Source: Bacteroidales bacterium (GTDB lineage: Bacteria > Bacteroidota > Bacteroidia > Bacteroidales > UBA932). From it: a stretch of 60,578 nucleotides of DNA. Below, piece after piece: positions 51,649 to 60,459 of this stretch; within the stretch, counting starts at the first letter, position 1, and every line of letters begins with the position of its first letter. The position numbers and the translations under genes were made by a program. The stretch is from assembly GCA_017630155.1 (NCBI GenBank), contig JAGBVU010000007.1, positions 1-60,578 on the forward strand, read 5' to 3'. The notes below the pieces were generated by a model. It was not told the DNA's origin. It ran no database searches and was given only the letters and a program-made list of their open reading frames with translations.

Positions 51649-52899
51649 ATGTCTCTCAGAAGGGTAGTAATATCTGGGATTGGTACTATAAATCCTCTTG
51701 GAAACAATATTGGAGAGTTCTTCTCAAATTTGGACAAGGGGGTAAGTGGAGCGGGTCCGATAGATATTTTTGACACTACTCTTTTTAAAACCAAATTTGC
51801 CTGCCAGGTAAAAGGGTATCATCCCGGCAACTTCGGACTTGACAGGAAAGAGTACAGAAAACTGGACAGATATTCGCAGTTTGCCCTTATAGCGACAGAT
51901 GAGGCGATAAAAGATTCCAGTCTGGATCTTGAATCTGTTGATAAGTCGAGAGTAGGAGTTGTACTTGGTACAGGTATCGGTGGAATCGAGACTTTTGGCG
52001 ATGAGTTAAGGGACTTTAGCGCAGGGGATGGTACTCCGCGCTTTAGTCCCTATTATATTTTAAAGGTTATTGCCAATATAGCATCGGGCTGGATTTCACT
52101 TAAATATGGCTTTACTGGTCCTGGATATGCCACATCCTCAGCTTGCGCATCATCTGCACATGCATTGATGGATGCATTCAATCTTATAAGACTGGGTAAA
52201 GCAGATATAGTCATTTCTGGTGGCTCAGAAGCCCCAATCTCAGTCTCTGCCATAGGTGGATTCAATTCTGCCAAGGCCCTCTCTGTTAATAATGAAAATA
52301 TGACCAAGGCGTCAAGGCCGTTTGATGCCCAAAGGGATGGTTTTGTTATGGGAGAGGGGTCAGGTATTTTGATTCTTGAGGAGTATGAGCATGCTGTGGC
52401 CAGAGGTGCAAAAATCTATGCCGAATTTGCAGGTGCTGGTGTGACTACCGATGCTTATCATGTGACAGCACCTCATCCCGAAGGTGATGGGGCTGCAAGG
52501 GCAATGGTTCTGGCCCTTGAAGACGCTGGCTTGTCCCCAGAGGATGTTGACTACATCAATGCACATGGAACCTCTACCCCTCTTGGTGATGTGGTGGAAT
52601 TGAAGGCTATCAAGAGTGTTTTCGGAGAGCATGCTTATAAACTGAATATAAGCTCTACCAAATCTATGCATGGCCATCTTCTTGGTGCTTCCGGTTCTGT
52701 GGAGGCCCTAGCCTGCATACACGCCATCAACTCAGGAATTATACCTCCTACCATAAATTTTGAAAACGAGGATCCGGAGATTGACTACAATCTGAACCTA
52801 ACCCTCAATAAGGCTCAGAAAAGGGAGGTCAATGTGGCCATAAGCAATGCCTTTGGCTTTGGTGGCCAAAACTCATGTATCGTATTAAAGAAAATCTGA
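51649..52899 (+). CDS. fabF: 3-oxoacyl-ACP synthase II
   Basis: 416 residues. Condenses malonyl-ACP with a growing acyl-ACP. The triad is intact: C166 in ATSSACASSAH, H306 in NAHGTSTPLGD and H343 in SMHGHLLGASG. The start SLRRVVISGIGTINPLG is standard. Its 3' end faces the DUF4270 gene four bases away with no obvious hairpin terminator between them. Confidence 0.97.
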   Translation: MSLRRVVISGIGTINPLGNNIGEFFSNLDKGVSGAGPIDIFDTTLFKTKFACQVKGYHPGNFGLDRKEYRKLDRYSQFALIATDEAIKDSSLDLESVDKSRVGVVLGTGIGGIETFGDELRDFSAGDGTPRFSPYYILKVIANIASGWISLKYGFTGPGYATSSACASSAHALMDAFNLIRLGKADIVISGGSEAPISVSAIGGFNSAKALSVNNENMTKASRPFDAQRDGFVMGEGSGILILEEYEHAVARGAKIYAEFAGAGVTTDAYHVTAPHPEGDGAARAMVLALEDAGLSPEDVDYINAHGTSTPLGDVVELKAIKSVFGEHAYKLNISSTKSMHGHLLGASGSVEALACIHAINSGIIPPTINFENEDPEIDYNLNLTLNKAQKREVNVAISNAFGFGGQNSCIVLKKI

Positions 52900-52903
52900 T
52901 TTC

Positions 52904-54325
52904 TTATTTTGCAAGACCCTCTCTATTGAGGATTGAATAGGTCAGCTCAAGTGTTGGCCTTCTGTTTGGGTGTCCGCTACCGTTGAGGATACCTTGTCTG
53001 TAGTTCTGGTTATCCATACCGAAGTATGTCTGTCCACCTCCTCCGTAGAATCCATAATAGAGATAGTATGAGGCACCCATATCTGATGCTGTCTCATATG
53101 AAAGGATAGGACATACGAAGAGATCATCCTTCTCGGTTACCTCATCGTTTTTGATAAGATCCTGAATATAGTTTGTTATCTCACAGGTGTAGTTGGATTG
53201 TGATCTGTTAATTTGCCCTACCTGAGCGTTGTTGTATATTTCTGGTAGGGGTGAGATATATTCAAGGTAGTCGTCGTTGCTAAGCTTGCATGGATATATC
53301 TGCTGAGGATACAGATTAGTGTATTTGTTGTAATCCTCAGAATCGAACTCATATGGGAATACAAGTGCAGCTCTTGAGATGAGAACATCCTCTTTTGAGA
53401 ATCCGTTTTTGCTTATCCAGGTGTTGAGTATCTGCTTAAGATCGCTCCCTTTGATGTGTGGTTTGATACCATCATATGAGTCAATATAGAGCTTGTCTGC
53501 TATATTTGGATTGGTCAGCGCCTTTGATGAGGTCTTTGCAGTGTTGATGGAGTGAGCGTGACCCAATGCAAAGGTCTGTGTAGTATCCTTTTTATAGAAG
53601 CCCCTCTGCGGGTCGGTAAGGAGATACTTCACGTAGATGGTAGAACCTCCGATGGATATGTAGTTCATCCTTCCTCCGCCTGTCTCTACTTCCGGTGTGT
53701 CAGTAGTGAAATATACTCCTTTAATTCTCTCCATAAACAGATCCACGCTATCGTATTCTGCTACCGATGTGGCAAGCAGTTCGTATCCGAACTCTTTTGA
53801 GAGGTAGATTTTCAATGAGTCATCACCGAAGAAGACTGGTGAGCCTACACTGATGGGCTCTGCCTCATAATCACTGGTAGAGATGGAGGTGTTGTACATT
53901 TTTATGGTGTCAAGTGTAGACGTGAGCTTGTGTACTGAGAAGTTCTGCGGGGCAGACCTCTGGTCTTCTCTGATTACTGCAGTAGAGTCTATATTGAGGT
54001 AGATATATACTGAGACAAGCTCCGGGTTGATTCCCAGGTATGTCGAGTCTGTGAATGGTACTATGTTGGTGGCAAATCCGCACGAGGTGTATCCGAATGT
54101 CTCGTCGTTGAGGTAACCTATCATCATGTATGAGGTGTTGTACCCTTGGATACTGTCCAGGGCCATATTGGTGACAGGGACATCAAACATAGCTGTGTCC
54201 AGTTTCAGTATGAAGCTGTCGGATACAAACTGGCTGCCTAAGGTTTTATCTGTTTTGACGCACGAAGTGCAGATGAAAAGGGTCGATAATAAAGCTAAAA
54301 ATACAAGGGATTTCTTATTCGACAT
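52904..54325 (-). CDS. DUF4270 family lipoprotein
   Basis: 473 residues. A lipoprotein signal (FICTSCVKTDKTLG, Cys at about 22). The mature part is mostly beta-rich with DTAMFDVPVTNMALDSIQGY near the start and repeated Tyr-rich strands. It matches the DUF4270 family of Bacteroidota surface lipoproteins, of unknown function. It lies five bases after the GT5-like gene, and the two are probably co-transcribed. Confidence 0.85.
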   Translation of the reverse strand: MSNKKSLVFLALLSTLFICTSCVKTDKTLGSQFVSDSFILKLDTAMFDVPVTNMALDSIQGYNTSYMMIGYLNDETFGYTSCGFATNIVPFTDSTYLGINPELVSVYIYLNIDSTAVIREDQRSAPQNFSVHKLTSTLDTIKMYNTSISTSDYEAEPISVGSPVFFGDDSLKIYLSKEFGYELLATSVAEYDSVDLFMERIKGVYFTTDTPEVETGGGRMNYISIGGSTIYVKYLLTDPQRGFYKKDTTQTFALGHAHSINTAKTSSKALTNPNIADKLYIDSYDGIKPHIKGSDLKQILNTWISKNGFSKEDVLISRAALVFPYEFDSEDYNKYTNLYPQQIYPCKLSNDDYLEYISPLPEIYNNAQVGQINRSQSNYTCEITNYIQDLIKNDEVTEKDDLFVCPILSYETASDMGASYYLYYGFYGGGGQTYFGMDNQNYRQGILNGSGHPNRRPTLELTYSILNREGLAK

Positions 54326-54330
54326 CGCCG

Positions 54331-55161
54331 CTACTCTTTGTTTGTAATAAATTGGTCGTAAAATTGGTTGAATCTCTGTACGCTTTCACTGTTTGTCTGG
54401 TCAAACTTCTCATATGGAAGTGTAGGCAAGCCGAGTTCTGAAGTGAATTTTGTCAATTCTGAGTGAACATTCTCCTCGCCATAGACAACTCCATCAGCAT
54501 ACTGAATCGCAAGTTTTGCAAGATTTATGCCATTTGGGGTGTCAAGAACTTCTATGTCTTTTGGTGAGACACCATGCATAATGATCTTGTCCTTCATGTT
54601 CTCGCTGAAGGTCTGGTCAAGGTGCTCATTGTGCAGGGTGAGGACAACTTTGCTGTCAGAGAAAATAGGGTCATCTGAGTACGCTTTCTTGAGATATAGT
54701 GGGAGGACATATGATATCCATCCCTGACAGTGGATAACGTCGGGTTTCCAACGCAATTTCTTCACTGTCTCGAGAATGCCCCTTGCAAAAAATGCTGCCC
54801 TTTCGTCATTGTCTTCGAAAAGTTTCCCGTCACCGTCAGTATAGATGAATTTCCTGTGGAAGTAATCCTCGTTGTCGATGAAGTAAACCTGCATTCTGGC
54901 TGCAGAGATAGATGAAACCTTGATAACAAGAGGTCTGTCAATGTCGTTCACGACAATGTTCATTCCTGACAATCTGATCACTTCGTGCAACTGATTGCGT
55001 CTTTCATTTATGCAGCCATAACGTGGCATAAAAGAACGAATCTCTTTCCCGCTCTCTTGGATTCCTTGCGGAAGATATCTGCCGATAAGTGATATCTCGG
55101 ATTCTGGAAGATAAGGATATATCTCAGAATTCACGAATAAGACTCTTTTGGGTTCTTTCAT
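54331..55161 (-). CDS. GT5-like glycogen synthase N-terminal domain protein, motif-deficient
   Basis: 276 residues that match only the N-terminal Rossmann half of starch/glycogen synthase (VLFVNSEIYPYLPE at the start; PDVIHCQGWISYVLPLYLK near 140; LTLHNEHLDQ). True synthases carry KxGGLxD at residues 15-21 for ADP-glucose; here the stretch reads PYLPESEISLIGRYL, so it is lost. The C-terminal GT1-like domain is also missing (a full synthase is about 470). It is not a recent truncation: the protein ends normally and the DUF4270 gene starts soon after. Likely a non-catalytic protein. The function is unknown. Confidence 0.8.
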   Translation of the reverse strand: MKEPKRVLFVNSEIYPYLPESEISLIGRYLPQGIQESGKEIRSFMPRYGCINERRNQLHEVIRLSGMNIVVNDIDRPLVIKVSSISAARMQVYFIDNEDYFHRKFIYTDGDGKLFEDNDERAAFFARGILETVKKLRWKPDVIHCQGWISYVLPLYLKKAYSDDPIFSDSKVVLTLHNEHLDQTFSENMKDKIIMHGVSPKDIEVLDTPNGINLAKLAIQYADGVVYGEENVHSELTKFTSELGLPTLPYEKFDQTNSESVQRFNQFYDQFITNKE

Positions 55162-55198
55162 TTTTTGACTAGGTTTAGTTAATACTCATTATGCCGTA

Positions 55199-55206
55199 CA
55201 AAGATA
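55199..55206 (-). promoter_or_regulatory. -7 box of the GT5-like/DUF4270 unit
   Basis: TATCTTTG on the minus strand, 37 bases before the ATG. Back to back with the ftsX box. Confidence 0.6.
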
Positions 55207-55236
55207 CGAAAAATTTTTTAGATAATTTGTTTTAAT

Positions 55237-55244
55237 TATCTTTG
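55237..55244 (+). promoter_or_regulatory. -7 box of the ftsX operon
   Basis: TATCTTTG, 20 bases before the ftsX ATG at 55265. No -33 TTTG at the usual distance. Confidence 0.6.
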
Positions 55245-55264
55245 ACATTCCATAATTTGTTCTC

Positions 55265-56143
55265 ATGGGAAAAAAAGAGAGTAATATTCTGTTTAGAAGG
55301 CTGATTCACTCATACTTATCTTCGGTTGTAAGTATAAGCCTTGTCCTCTTTTTAGTGGGTATTGCGGGGATTGTTGCCGCCAATGCCAAAGGGGTTTCCG
55401 ATTTTTTTAAGGAGAACATTGCGGTCTCGGCCATAATGAATGTGGAAGTGTCTGAGGTAGAGGCCGGTGCCGTGGCAAAAGAGTTTCTGAAAAAGAGGTA
55501 TGTGAAGGCTGTAGACATCGTCTCAAAGGAGCAGGGGGTGAAGGAGATGAAGGAGCTTCTTGGTGAGGATTTTTTGAGCGTTTTCGAATCCAATCCGATA
55601 CCCGTGTCGCTCGATATCCAGGTCAATGCTGAGTTCTTCTCAAAGGATAGTCTGGCTATGATCCAGAGGGAGCTCCAGATGGATCCTATGGTAGCAGAGG
55701 TGGTGTATCAGGAGTCACTGGTGGATCTTCTCAATGCAAATCTTGAGAAGATAGGTCTGGTACTTGGTGTCTTTATTCTGCTTCTTATGTTCATATCGTT
55801 TGTCCTGATAAACAATACAGTCCGCCTAAATGTGTATTCAAAGCGATTTACAATACATACAATGAGACTGGTAGGGGCCACCAAGGGGTTCATATGCAGA
55901 CCTTTCGCCGGACAGGCTTTCTTTCAGGGCATAATTTCATCCTCGATAGCGGTACTTGCCCTAATCGGGGTGCTGTATATAGTGAGAAATGAGTTCAACC
56001 AGATGTTCCTCCTTTTTGATATGAAAGTTCTGGGGATAGTTCTTCTGGGGGTGATTCTTACCGGTATTCTGATCTGTCTGCTCAGTACCATTTTTGTAGT
56101 CAGACGCCTGATCTCACTGACTAATGATGAGTTGTATATTTGA
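55265..56143 (+). CDS. ftsX: Cell division ABC permease FtsX
   Basis: 292 residues, four membrane helices (about 22-42, 165-185, 220-240, 255-280). The N-terminal helix, a periplasmic domain (about 50-155) with EQGVKEMKELLGEDF, and the VRLNVYSKRFTIHTMRLVGATKGFI segment match FtsX, which with FtsE controls cell-wall hydrolases at the division septum. The ftsE gene is not adjacent. It leads a unit with DUF3098, uppP and lpxH. Confidence 0.93.
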   Translation: MGKKESNILFRRLIHSYLSSVVSISLVLFLVGIAGIVAANAKGVSDFFKENIAVSAIMNVEVSEVEAGAVAKEFLKKRYVKAVDIVSKEQGVKEMKELLGEDFLSVFESNPIPVSLDIQVNAEFFSKDSLAMIQRELQMDPMVAEVVYQESLVDLLNANLEKIGLVLGVFILLLMFISFVLINNTVRLNVYSKRFTIHTMRLVGATKGFICRPFAGQAFFQGIISSSIAVLALIGVLYIVRNEFNQMFLLFDMKVLGIVLLGVILTGILICLLSTIFVVRRLISLTNDELYI

Positions 56144-56155
56144 TAGAAAAATAAT

Positions 56156-56377
56156 ATGGATAAGTTTGCTCTTCCCAAGAAAAATATTGCATTGATCCTC
56201 ATAGGGTTGGGGATCTTGATTTTGGGATATGTCCTCCTCTCCGGCGGAGGGTCGGAAAATCCTGATGTCTTCAATTATGAGATGTTCAACTTCAGAAGGC
56301 TTGTGATTGCCCCTATTGTTATTGTGGCAGGTTTTGTGTTTGTAGGTTATGCAATAATGAAAAGACCACGTAAATGA
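56156..56377 (+). CDS. DUF3098 family small membrane protein
   Basis: 73 residues with two membrane helices (about 12-30 and 48-66). [22 protein letters not shown] and [16 protein letters not shown] match DUF3098, often encoded between ftsX and uppP in Bacteroidota. Its stop TGA overlaps the uppP start (ATGA), so they are translationally linked. Function unknown. Confidence 0.85.
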   Translation: MDKFALPKKNIALILIGLGILILGYVLLSGGGSENPDVFNYEMFNFRRLVIAPIVIVAGFVFVGYAIMKRPRK

Positions 56378-57198
56378 TGAGTTGGTTAGAAGCGATAATT
56401 TTGGGGATTCTTCAGGGATTGACAGAGTTCCTTCCGGTAAGTAGCAGCGGTCACCTTACCCTTGCAAAGGAGATTTTTGGGATTGATTCCAGCAATTTGA
56501 GTTTCGAAGTGGCTGTACATGCGGCTACAGTCCTGAGTACCATAGTGGTATTCAGAAAAACCATATGGGATCTTATCAAAGGTTTTTTCAAGTTTAAGTA
56601 CAATGCCCAGACAGATTATCTCCTGAAGATAGGTGTCTCTATGATTCCAATCCTTATCGTGGGTGTTTTCTTTAAAGATTATGTGGAGCAGATTTTCGGT
56701 TCCGGTGCACTCGTGGTGGGTATTATGCTCATTGTTACGGCGTGTCTCCTCTCTTTTAGTGATTATATGACACGCAAGAGGGAGAAGTTGGCAGGTGATG
56801 GTAAGGAGATTGGAAAAGAGGTGGGGTACAAGGAGGCGATTATCATCGGTATTGCCCAGTCGATAGCGGTTCTTCCCGGTCTTTCCCGTTCAGGAACCAC
56901 CATTGCTACAGGTCTGATATGTGGTGTAAAGAAGAGTGCCATGGCACAGTTCTCTTTCCTTATGGTCCTTGTTCCGATATTGGGTGAAGCTTTCCTTGAG
57001 CTTATAGGTGGTGAATTTGCGGCAGGTGCTTCGGGTATCTCGGCCGGTCCCCTTGCAGCAGGTTTTCTGGCCGCGTTCATATCGGGCTTTCTGGCTTGCA
57101 AGTGGATGATTAATATTGTGAGAAAGGCCAAGCTGGTATACTTTGCCATCTACTGTGCTGCAGCAGGTATCCTCTCTATCGTATTGTCTGTATGTTAA
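56374..57198 (+). CDS. uppP: Undecaprenyl-diphosphate phosphatase
   Basis: 274 residues, seven to eight membrane helices. The catalytic motifs are [23 protein letters not shown] in two pieces ([12 protein letters not shown] near residues 16-27) and [14 protein letters not shown] near 168. It makes undecaprenyl phosphate available for peptidoglycan and other envelope polymers. The start is at the first of two ATGs (MMSWLEA). lpxH overlaps its end by seven bases. Confidence 0.96.
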   Translation: MMSWLEAIILGILQGLTEFLPVSSSGHLTLAKEIFGIDSSNLSFEVAVHAATVLSTIVVFRKTIWDLIKGFFKFKYNAQTDYLLKIGVSMIPILIVGVFFKDYVEQIFGSGALVVGIMLIVTACLLSFSDYMTRKREKLAGDGKEIGKEVGYKEAIIIGIAQSIAVLPGLSRSGTTIATGLICGVKKSAMAQFSFLMVLVPILGEAFLELIGGEFAAGASGISAGPLAAGFLAAFISGFLACKWMINIVRKAKLVYFAIYCAAAGILSIVLSVC

Positions 57199-57938
57199 AG
57201 AACTTGTACTATTTCGTCTCAGATGTCCATCTGGGGCTCCGTGCTTCAGATGCTTCACAGGTGGAGAAGAGGTTTATGGGATTTCTCAACTCCCTGCCCG
57301 AAAATACCAGGGCGCTCTATCTGCTTGGGGATATTTTTGATTTCTGGTACGAGTACAAGTATGTTATCCCCAGAGGGCATACACGTGTCCTCGGGAAGTT
57401 GGCTGAACTTCGTGACAAGGGGATAGATATATATTTTTTCAGGGGAAACCACGATATATGGGCTTATGGCTATTTTGAGAAAGAGTTGGGAATCAAGGTT
57501 CTGCAGCAGCCCTATGTGGTGGATATAGAGGGTCAGACCTTTTGTCTGGGGCATGGTGACGGTCTGGGTTACACCCCTCTCGGTTTCAGGATTATAAGGT
57601 GGATTTTCAACAATAGGGTTATTCAGGCCCTTTTCAGTTCGCTCCACCCGAGAATCGCTTTCAGTCTGGGCTATAACTGGTCCAAGCACTCCCGTCTGGC
57701 CAGTGGCGGCAAAAAGTCGCAGTATATCTTCAGGGGGGAAGATGAGCCTATATACAAATATGCTTCCTCGTTTCCTGAGAAGGTGGACCACTTCATATTC
57801 GGTCACTTCCATACACCTGTTAGGATGGAGCTCCCTTCCGGTGGAGATATGATTGTACTTGGTGATTGGGTGAACGGGTGTGAGTATGCCCTTTATGATG
57901 GAGAGCAACTCACCTTCAGTCGATATGAAGTTGTCTGA
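57192..57938 (+). CDS. lpxH: UDP-2,3-diacylglucosamine diphosphatase
   Basis: 248 residues. The metallophosphatase motifs are YFVSDVHLG (about 7-15), [28 protein letters not shown] and FGHFHTP. It removes UMP from UDP-diacylglucosamine in lipid A synthesis. The DFWYEY piece after GDIFD is usual for LpxH. It overlaps uppP by seven bases and the convergent DUF4294 gene by 23. Confidence 0.92.
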   Translation: MLKNLYYFVSDVHLGLRASDASQVEKRFMGFLNSLPENTRALYLLGDIFDFWYEYKYVIPRGHTRVLGKLAELRDKGIDIYFFRGNHDIWAYGYFEKELGIKVLQQPYVVDIEGQTFCLGHGDGLGYTPLGFRIIRWIFNNRVIQALFSSLHPRIAFSLGYNWSKHSRLASGGKKSQYIFRGEDEPIYKYASSFPEKVDHFIFGHFHTPVRMELPSGGDMIVLGDWVNGCEYALYDGEQLTFSRYEVV

Positions 57939-58602
57939 AGTCGTTCTTTGGTGAAACTGCTGGTCTTGGTGGATGCTTCCCGAATATGGAGACATACAGG
58001 TAGCCGAATTCCCCTTTATGGTACATCTGCACCAGTTCTTCCAGATCTTTATCCTGTCCGAATCTGTCATAGGGCGTTTTGAGATCAGCCCCGAATATTT
58101 TGGCTATCCCTTGCCAGAATCCTGCCGCCGCTTTTCCGCGGTAGTCCCTTATAATATAGAAAGATGTCAGACCGAGTTCCCTGTCTATGAGTCTTAAAAG
58201 AATTCTCCCTTGGGTAAAAGTGAGGTTGCGGAGTGGCTTTTCAAATGTCTCGAAGAGCTCCTTTTCATATTGTTTGAGATACTTCTCTTTTTCCCCTTTT
58301 GTGAGTTTGTGGGATGCCAGATAGTGGTCAGCCTCATCCTTTTTCTCTTTCGCTACCAGTGCATACGGGTATGTTTTGGCAAAATTGTGTACTGTTCTGT
58401 AGTATTTTCTCCACTCTTTCCCCTTTTGTCTTTTTACCCTTTCAACATATTTCTTGTATGCCGGAGCTATGTCTGCATGATATACAGTGTCTTTCCCCTC
58501 TATTGAATAAAACATATAGTCATCTTTCTGCTGTCCGTGCGCTCCGGAGGGGGTGAGGAAGATTATCCCGATGGTGATGATTATAAGATAAATTTTCTTC
58601 AT
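57916..58602 (-). CDS. DUF4294 family secreted protein
   Basis: 228 residues. Signal peptide about 1-24 (ending GAHGQ). The mature part is helical and rich in Lys, Tyr and Glu (YKKYVERVKRQKGKEWRKYY), with NLTFTQGRILLRLIDRELGL near residue 127, as in DUF4294. Function unknown. The 3' 23 bases overlap lpxH on the other strand. A TACCTTTG box (58611-58618) lies eight bases before the ATG. Confidence 0.85.
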   Translation of the reverse strand: MKKIYLIIITIGIIFLTPSGAHGQQKDDYMFYSIEGKDTVYHADIAPAYKKYVERVKRQKGKEWRKYYRTVHNFAKTYPYALVAKEKKDEADHYLASHKLTKGEKEKYLKQYEKELFETFEKPLRNLTFTQGRILLRLIDRELGLTSFYIIRDYRGKAAAGFWQGIAKIFGADLKTPYDRFGQDKDLEELVQMYHKGEFGYLYVSIFGKHPPRPAVSPKNDFRQLHID

Positions 58603-58610
58603 AATTGGGA

Positions 58611-58618
58611 CAAAGGTA
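58611..58618 (-). promoter_or_regulatory. -7 box of the DUF4294 gene
   Basis: TACCTTTG on the minus strand, eight bases before the ATG. Confidence 0.6.
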
Positions 58619-58630
58619 AAGAAAAGTAGT

Positions 58631-58638
58631 TATTTTTG
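58631..58638 (+). promoter_or_regulatory. -7 box of the membrane dipeptidase gene
   Basis: TATTTTTG, four bases before the ATG at 58643, predicting a leaderless transcript. The two -7 boxes of this divergent pair are only 12 bases apart. Confidence 0.6.
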
Positions 58639-58642
58639 TCTT

Positions 58643-59719
58643 ATGAAAAAGATTTTACCATTAGTATTGTTGTTCATCTCTGTTTCAGTTTTTGGACAGG
58701 ATGAAGCTGCTATTGCAGCAAAAGCAGACTCTCTGCACAAGGTGTTTTTCACTATTGATACTCACAATGATTATGCCATCTTTGCCTGTCATCCCGATTA
58801 TGAGGATTACTCTGTAGAGAAAGGGCAAGTCTCTTTCCCAATGATGGTGGAAGGGGGGCTTGATGCCAGTGTTTTCGCCATCTATATGGGTCAGGCCGGC
58901 CGTTCGGAGGATTCTCTCCAATTGGCAGTGGAGTATGGTGTGAGGGAGTTGACCCTTTTCAAGGAGTTTGTTGAGAAGAATTACAGCGATTATGTGGAGA
59001 TTGCATATAGTGCTGATGATTTGTTGAGGATCAAGGCAGCAGGTAAAAGGGCTGTTCTTTTGTCTTTGGAAAATGGTTATATGCTTGGTAAGGATATAAA
59101 GAATGTGGAAATGTTCTACAATCTCGGCATCAGGCTCATAACATTGTGCCACTTCGGTGACAATGATGTCTGTGATTCTGCCAACGGATCGAAAGATGAG
59201 TGGGGCGGACTCTCTCCATTTGGTGTTGAGGTGGTAAAGGAGATGAACCGTCTGGGTATGATAGTCGATTTGTCGCACTGTTCGAGAACTACTCTGTACG
59301 ATTGTATCAAACTCAGCAAAGCTCCAATCGTGGCATCCCATTCAGGTGTATATAACTATAAGGCAATTCCTCGAAATCTAACAGATCCGGAGATGCTCAA
59401 GATAGCGGCCAAAGATGGCTATATCGGCCTCCCTGCAGGGCGTTATTTCTTGTCGCACAAGCCTAAGAAGGAGTTGTCAGTGGCCAATATAATCGACCAT
59501 GTGGATTATGTGAAAAATTTTCTTGGGAAAGAGTATATCGGCATCGGTACAGATTTTGACGGAGGTGCAGGTGTGCCCGGATTCGAAAATATGTCTAAGA
59601 TGAAGGAGCTCACAAAGGAGATGCTCCGCAGAGGGTATACCGATGAGGAGATAGAGTGTTTCTGGGGTAAAAACTTCATAAGGGTATTCAAAGCTGTAGA
59701 GGCTGCTGCACAAAGATGA
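58643..59719 (+). CDS. Membrane dipeptidase (M19, renal dipeptidase family)
   Basis: 358 residues. Signal peptide about 1-19 (ending VFGQ). The zinc ligands are H41 and D43 in DTHNDYA, the bridging Glu in LLSLENGYML, His in VDLSHCSRTT and His in VASHSGVYN; FDGGAGVPGFE near the end is the usual third-loop motif. Hydrolyses dipeptides (and D-residue containing ones). The mature protein should be periplasmic. The glycosyltransferase gene starts within its stop codon (ATGA). Confidence 0.93.
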   Translation: MKKILPLVLLFISVSVFGQDEAAIAAKADSLHKVFFTIDTHNDYAIFACHPDYEDYSVEKGQVSFPMMVEGGLDASVFAIYMGQAGRSEDSLQLAVEYGVRELTLFKEFVEKNYSDYVEIAYSADDLLRIKAAGKRAVLLSLENGYMLGKDIKNVEMFYNLGIRLITLCHFGDNDVCDSANGSKDEWGGLSPFGVEVVKEMNRLGMIVDLSHCSRTTLYDCIKLSKAPIVASHSGVYNYKAIPRNLTDPEMLKIAAKDGYIGLPAGRYFLSHKPKKELSVANIIDHVDYVKNFLGKEYIGIGTDFDGGAGVPGFENMSKMKELTKEMLRRGYTDEEIECFWGKNFIRVFKAVEAAAQR

Positions 59720-60459
59720 TACACGGAAAGAAGATAGTGGTGGTGATGCCCGCATACAATGCGGAGAAGACCCTTGAGCAGACATACAGGGAGATTCCGA
59801 TGGATGTCGTCGATGAGGTGATCCTTACAGATGACTTCAGCAGGGATGATACAGTGCAGAAAGCCAAGGAGCTCGGTATAAGGGAGGTCCTCGTGCATGA
59901 GAGGAACAAGGGGTACGGAGGAAATCAGAAGACCTGCTACAATAGGGCCTTGGAATTGGGTGCGGACATTGTCATTATGGTCCATCCCGATTATCAGTAT
60001 ACCCCTAAACTGATCGAGTCAATGGCCTATATCATAGCCAATGATGTTTATCCTGTGGTATTTGCCTCCAGAATATTGGGTAAGGGGGCGAGAAAGGGGG
60101 GGATGCCCCTCATAAAGTATATTGCAAACAGGGTACTTACTCTGACCCAGAATATACTGATAAATCAAAAGCTGTCAGAGTATCATACCGGATATAGGGC
60201 CTTTTCTGCTGAGGTGCTCCGCTCCATAGATTATAATGCCTGCAATGATGATTTTATCCTCGACAATGAGATGGCGGCGCAGATTTTCTATAAAGGGTAT
60301 GAGATAGGGGAGGTTACCTGCCCAACCAAATATTTTGACGACGCTTCATCGATCAACCTGTGGAGAAGTTCTGTGTACGGATTGGGTGTCCTTAGGGTCT
60401 CGATAGTGTACAGGCTTTGCAAATGGGGGCTTATGAAGTCCAAACTCTTCAAAAAATAG
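59716..60459 (+). CDS. Family 2 glycosyltransferase (dolichyl-phosphate mannosyltransferase-like)
   Basis: 247 residues. The GT-A fold starts IVVVMPAYNAEKTL, with DDFSRDDT and VMVHPDYQY-like IVIMVHPDYQYTP (the DxD position is altered to H-P-D). There is no C-terminal membrane helix. The next gene encodes a GtrA-type membrane protein, and such pairs attach sugars to a polyprenyl carrier. The start overlaps the dipeptidase stop. Confidence 0.88.
   Translation: MIHGKKIVVVMPAYNAEKTLEQTYREIPMDVVDEVILTDDFSRDDTVQKAKELGIREVLVHERNKGYGGNQKTCYNRALELGADIVIMVHPDYQYTPKLIESMAYIIANDVYPVVFASRILGKGARKGGMPLIKYIANRVLTLTQNILINQKLSEYHTGYRAFSAEVLRSIDYNACNDDFILDNEMAAQIFYKGYEIGEVTCPTKYFDDASSINLWRSSVYGLGVLRVSIVYRLCKWGLMKSKLFKK

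Noticed and set aside
57255-58070. 271-codon frame on the minus strand
   Set aside because: Covers lpxH antisense; lpxH has all metal motifs, and the antisense protein has none.
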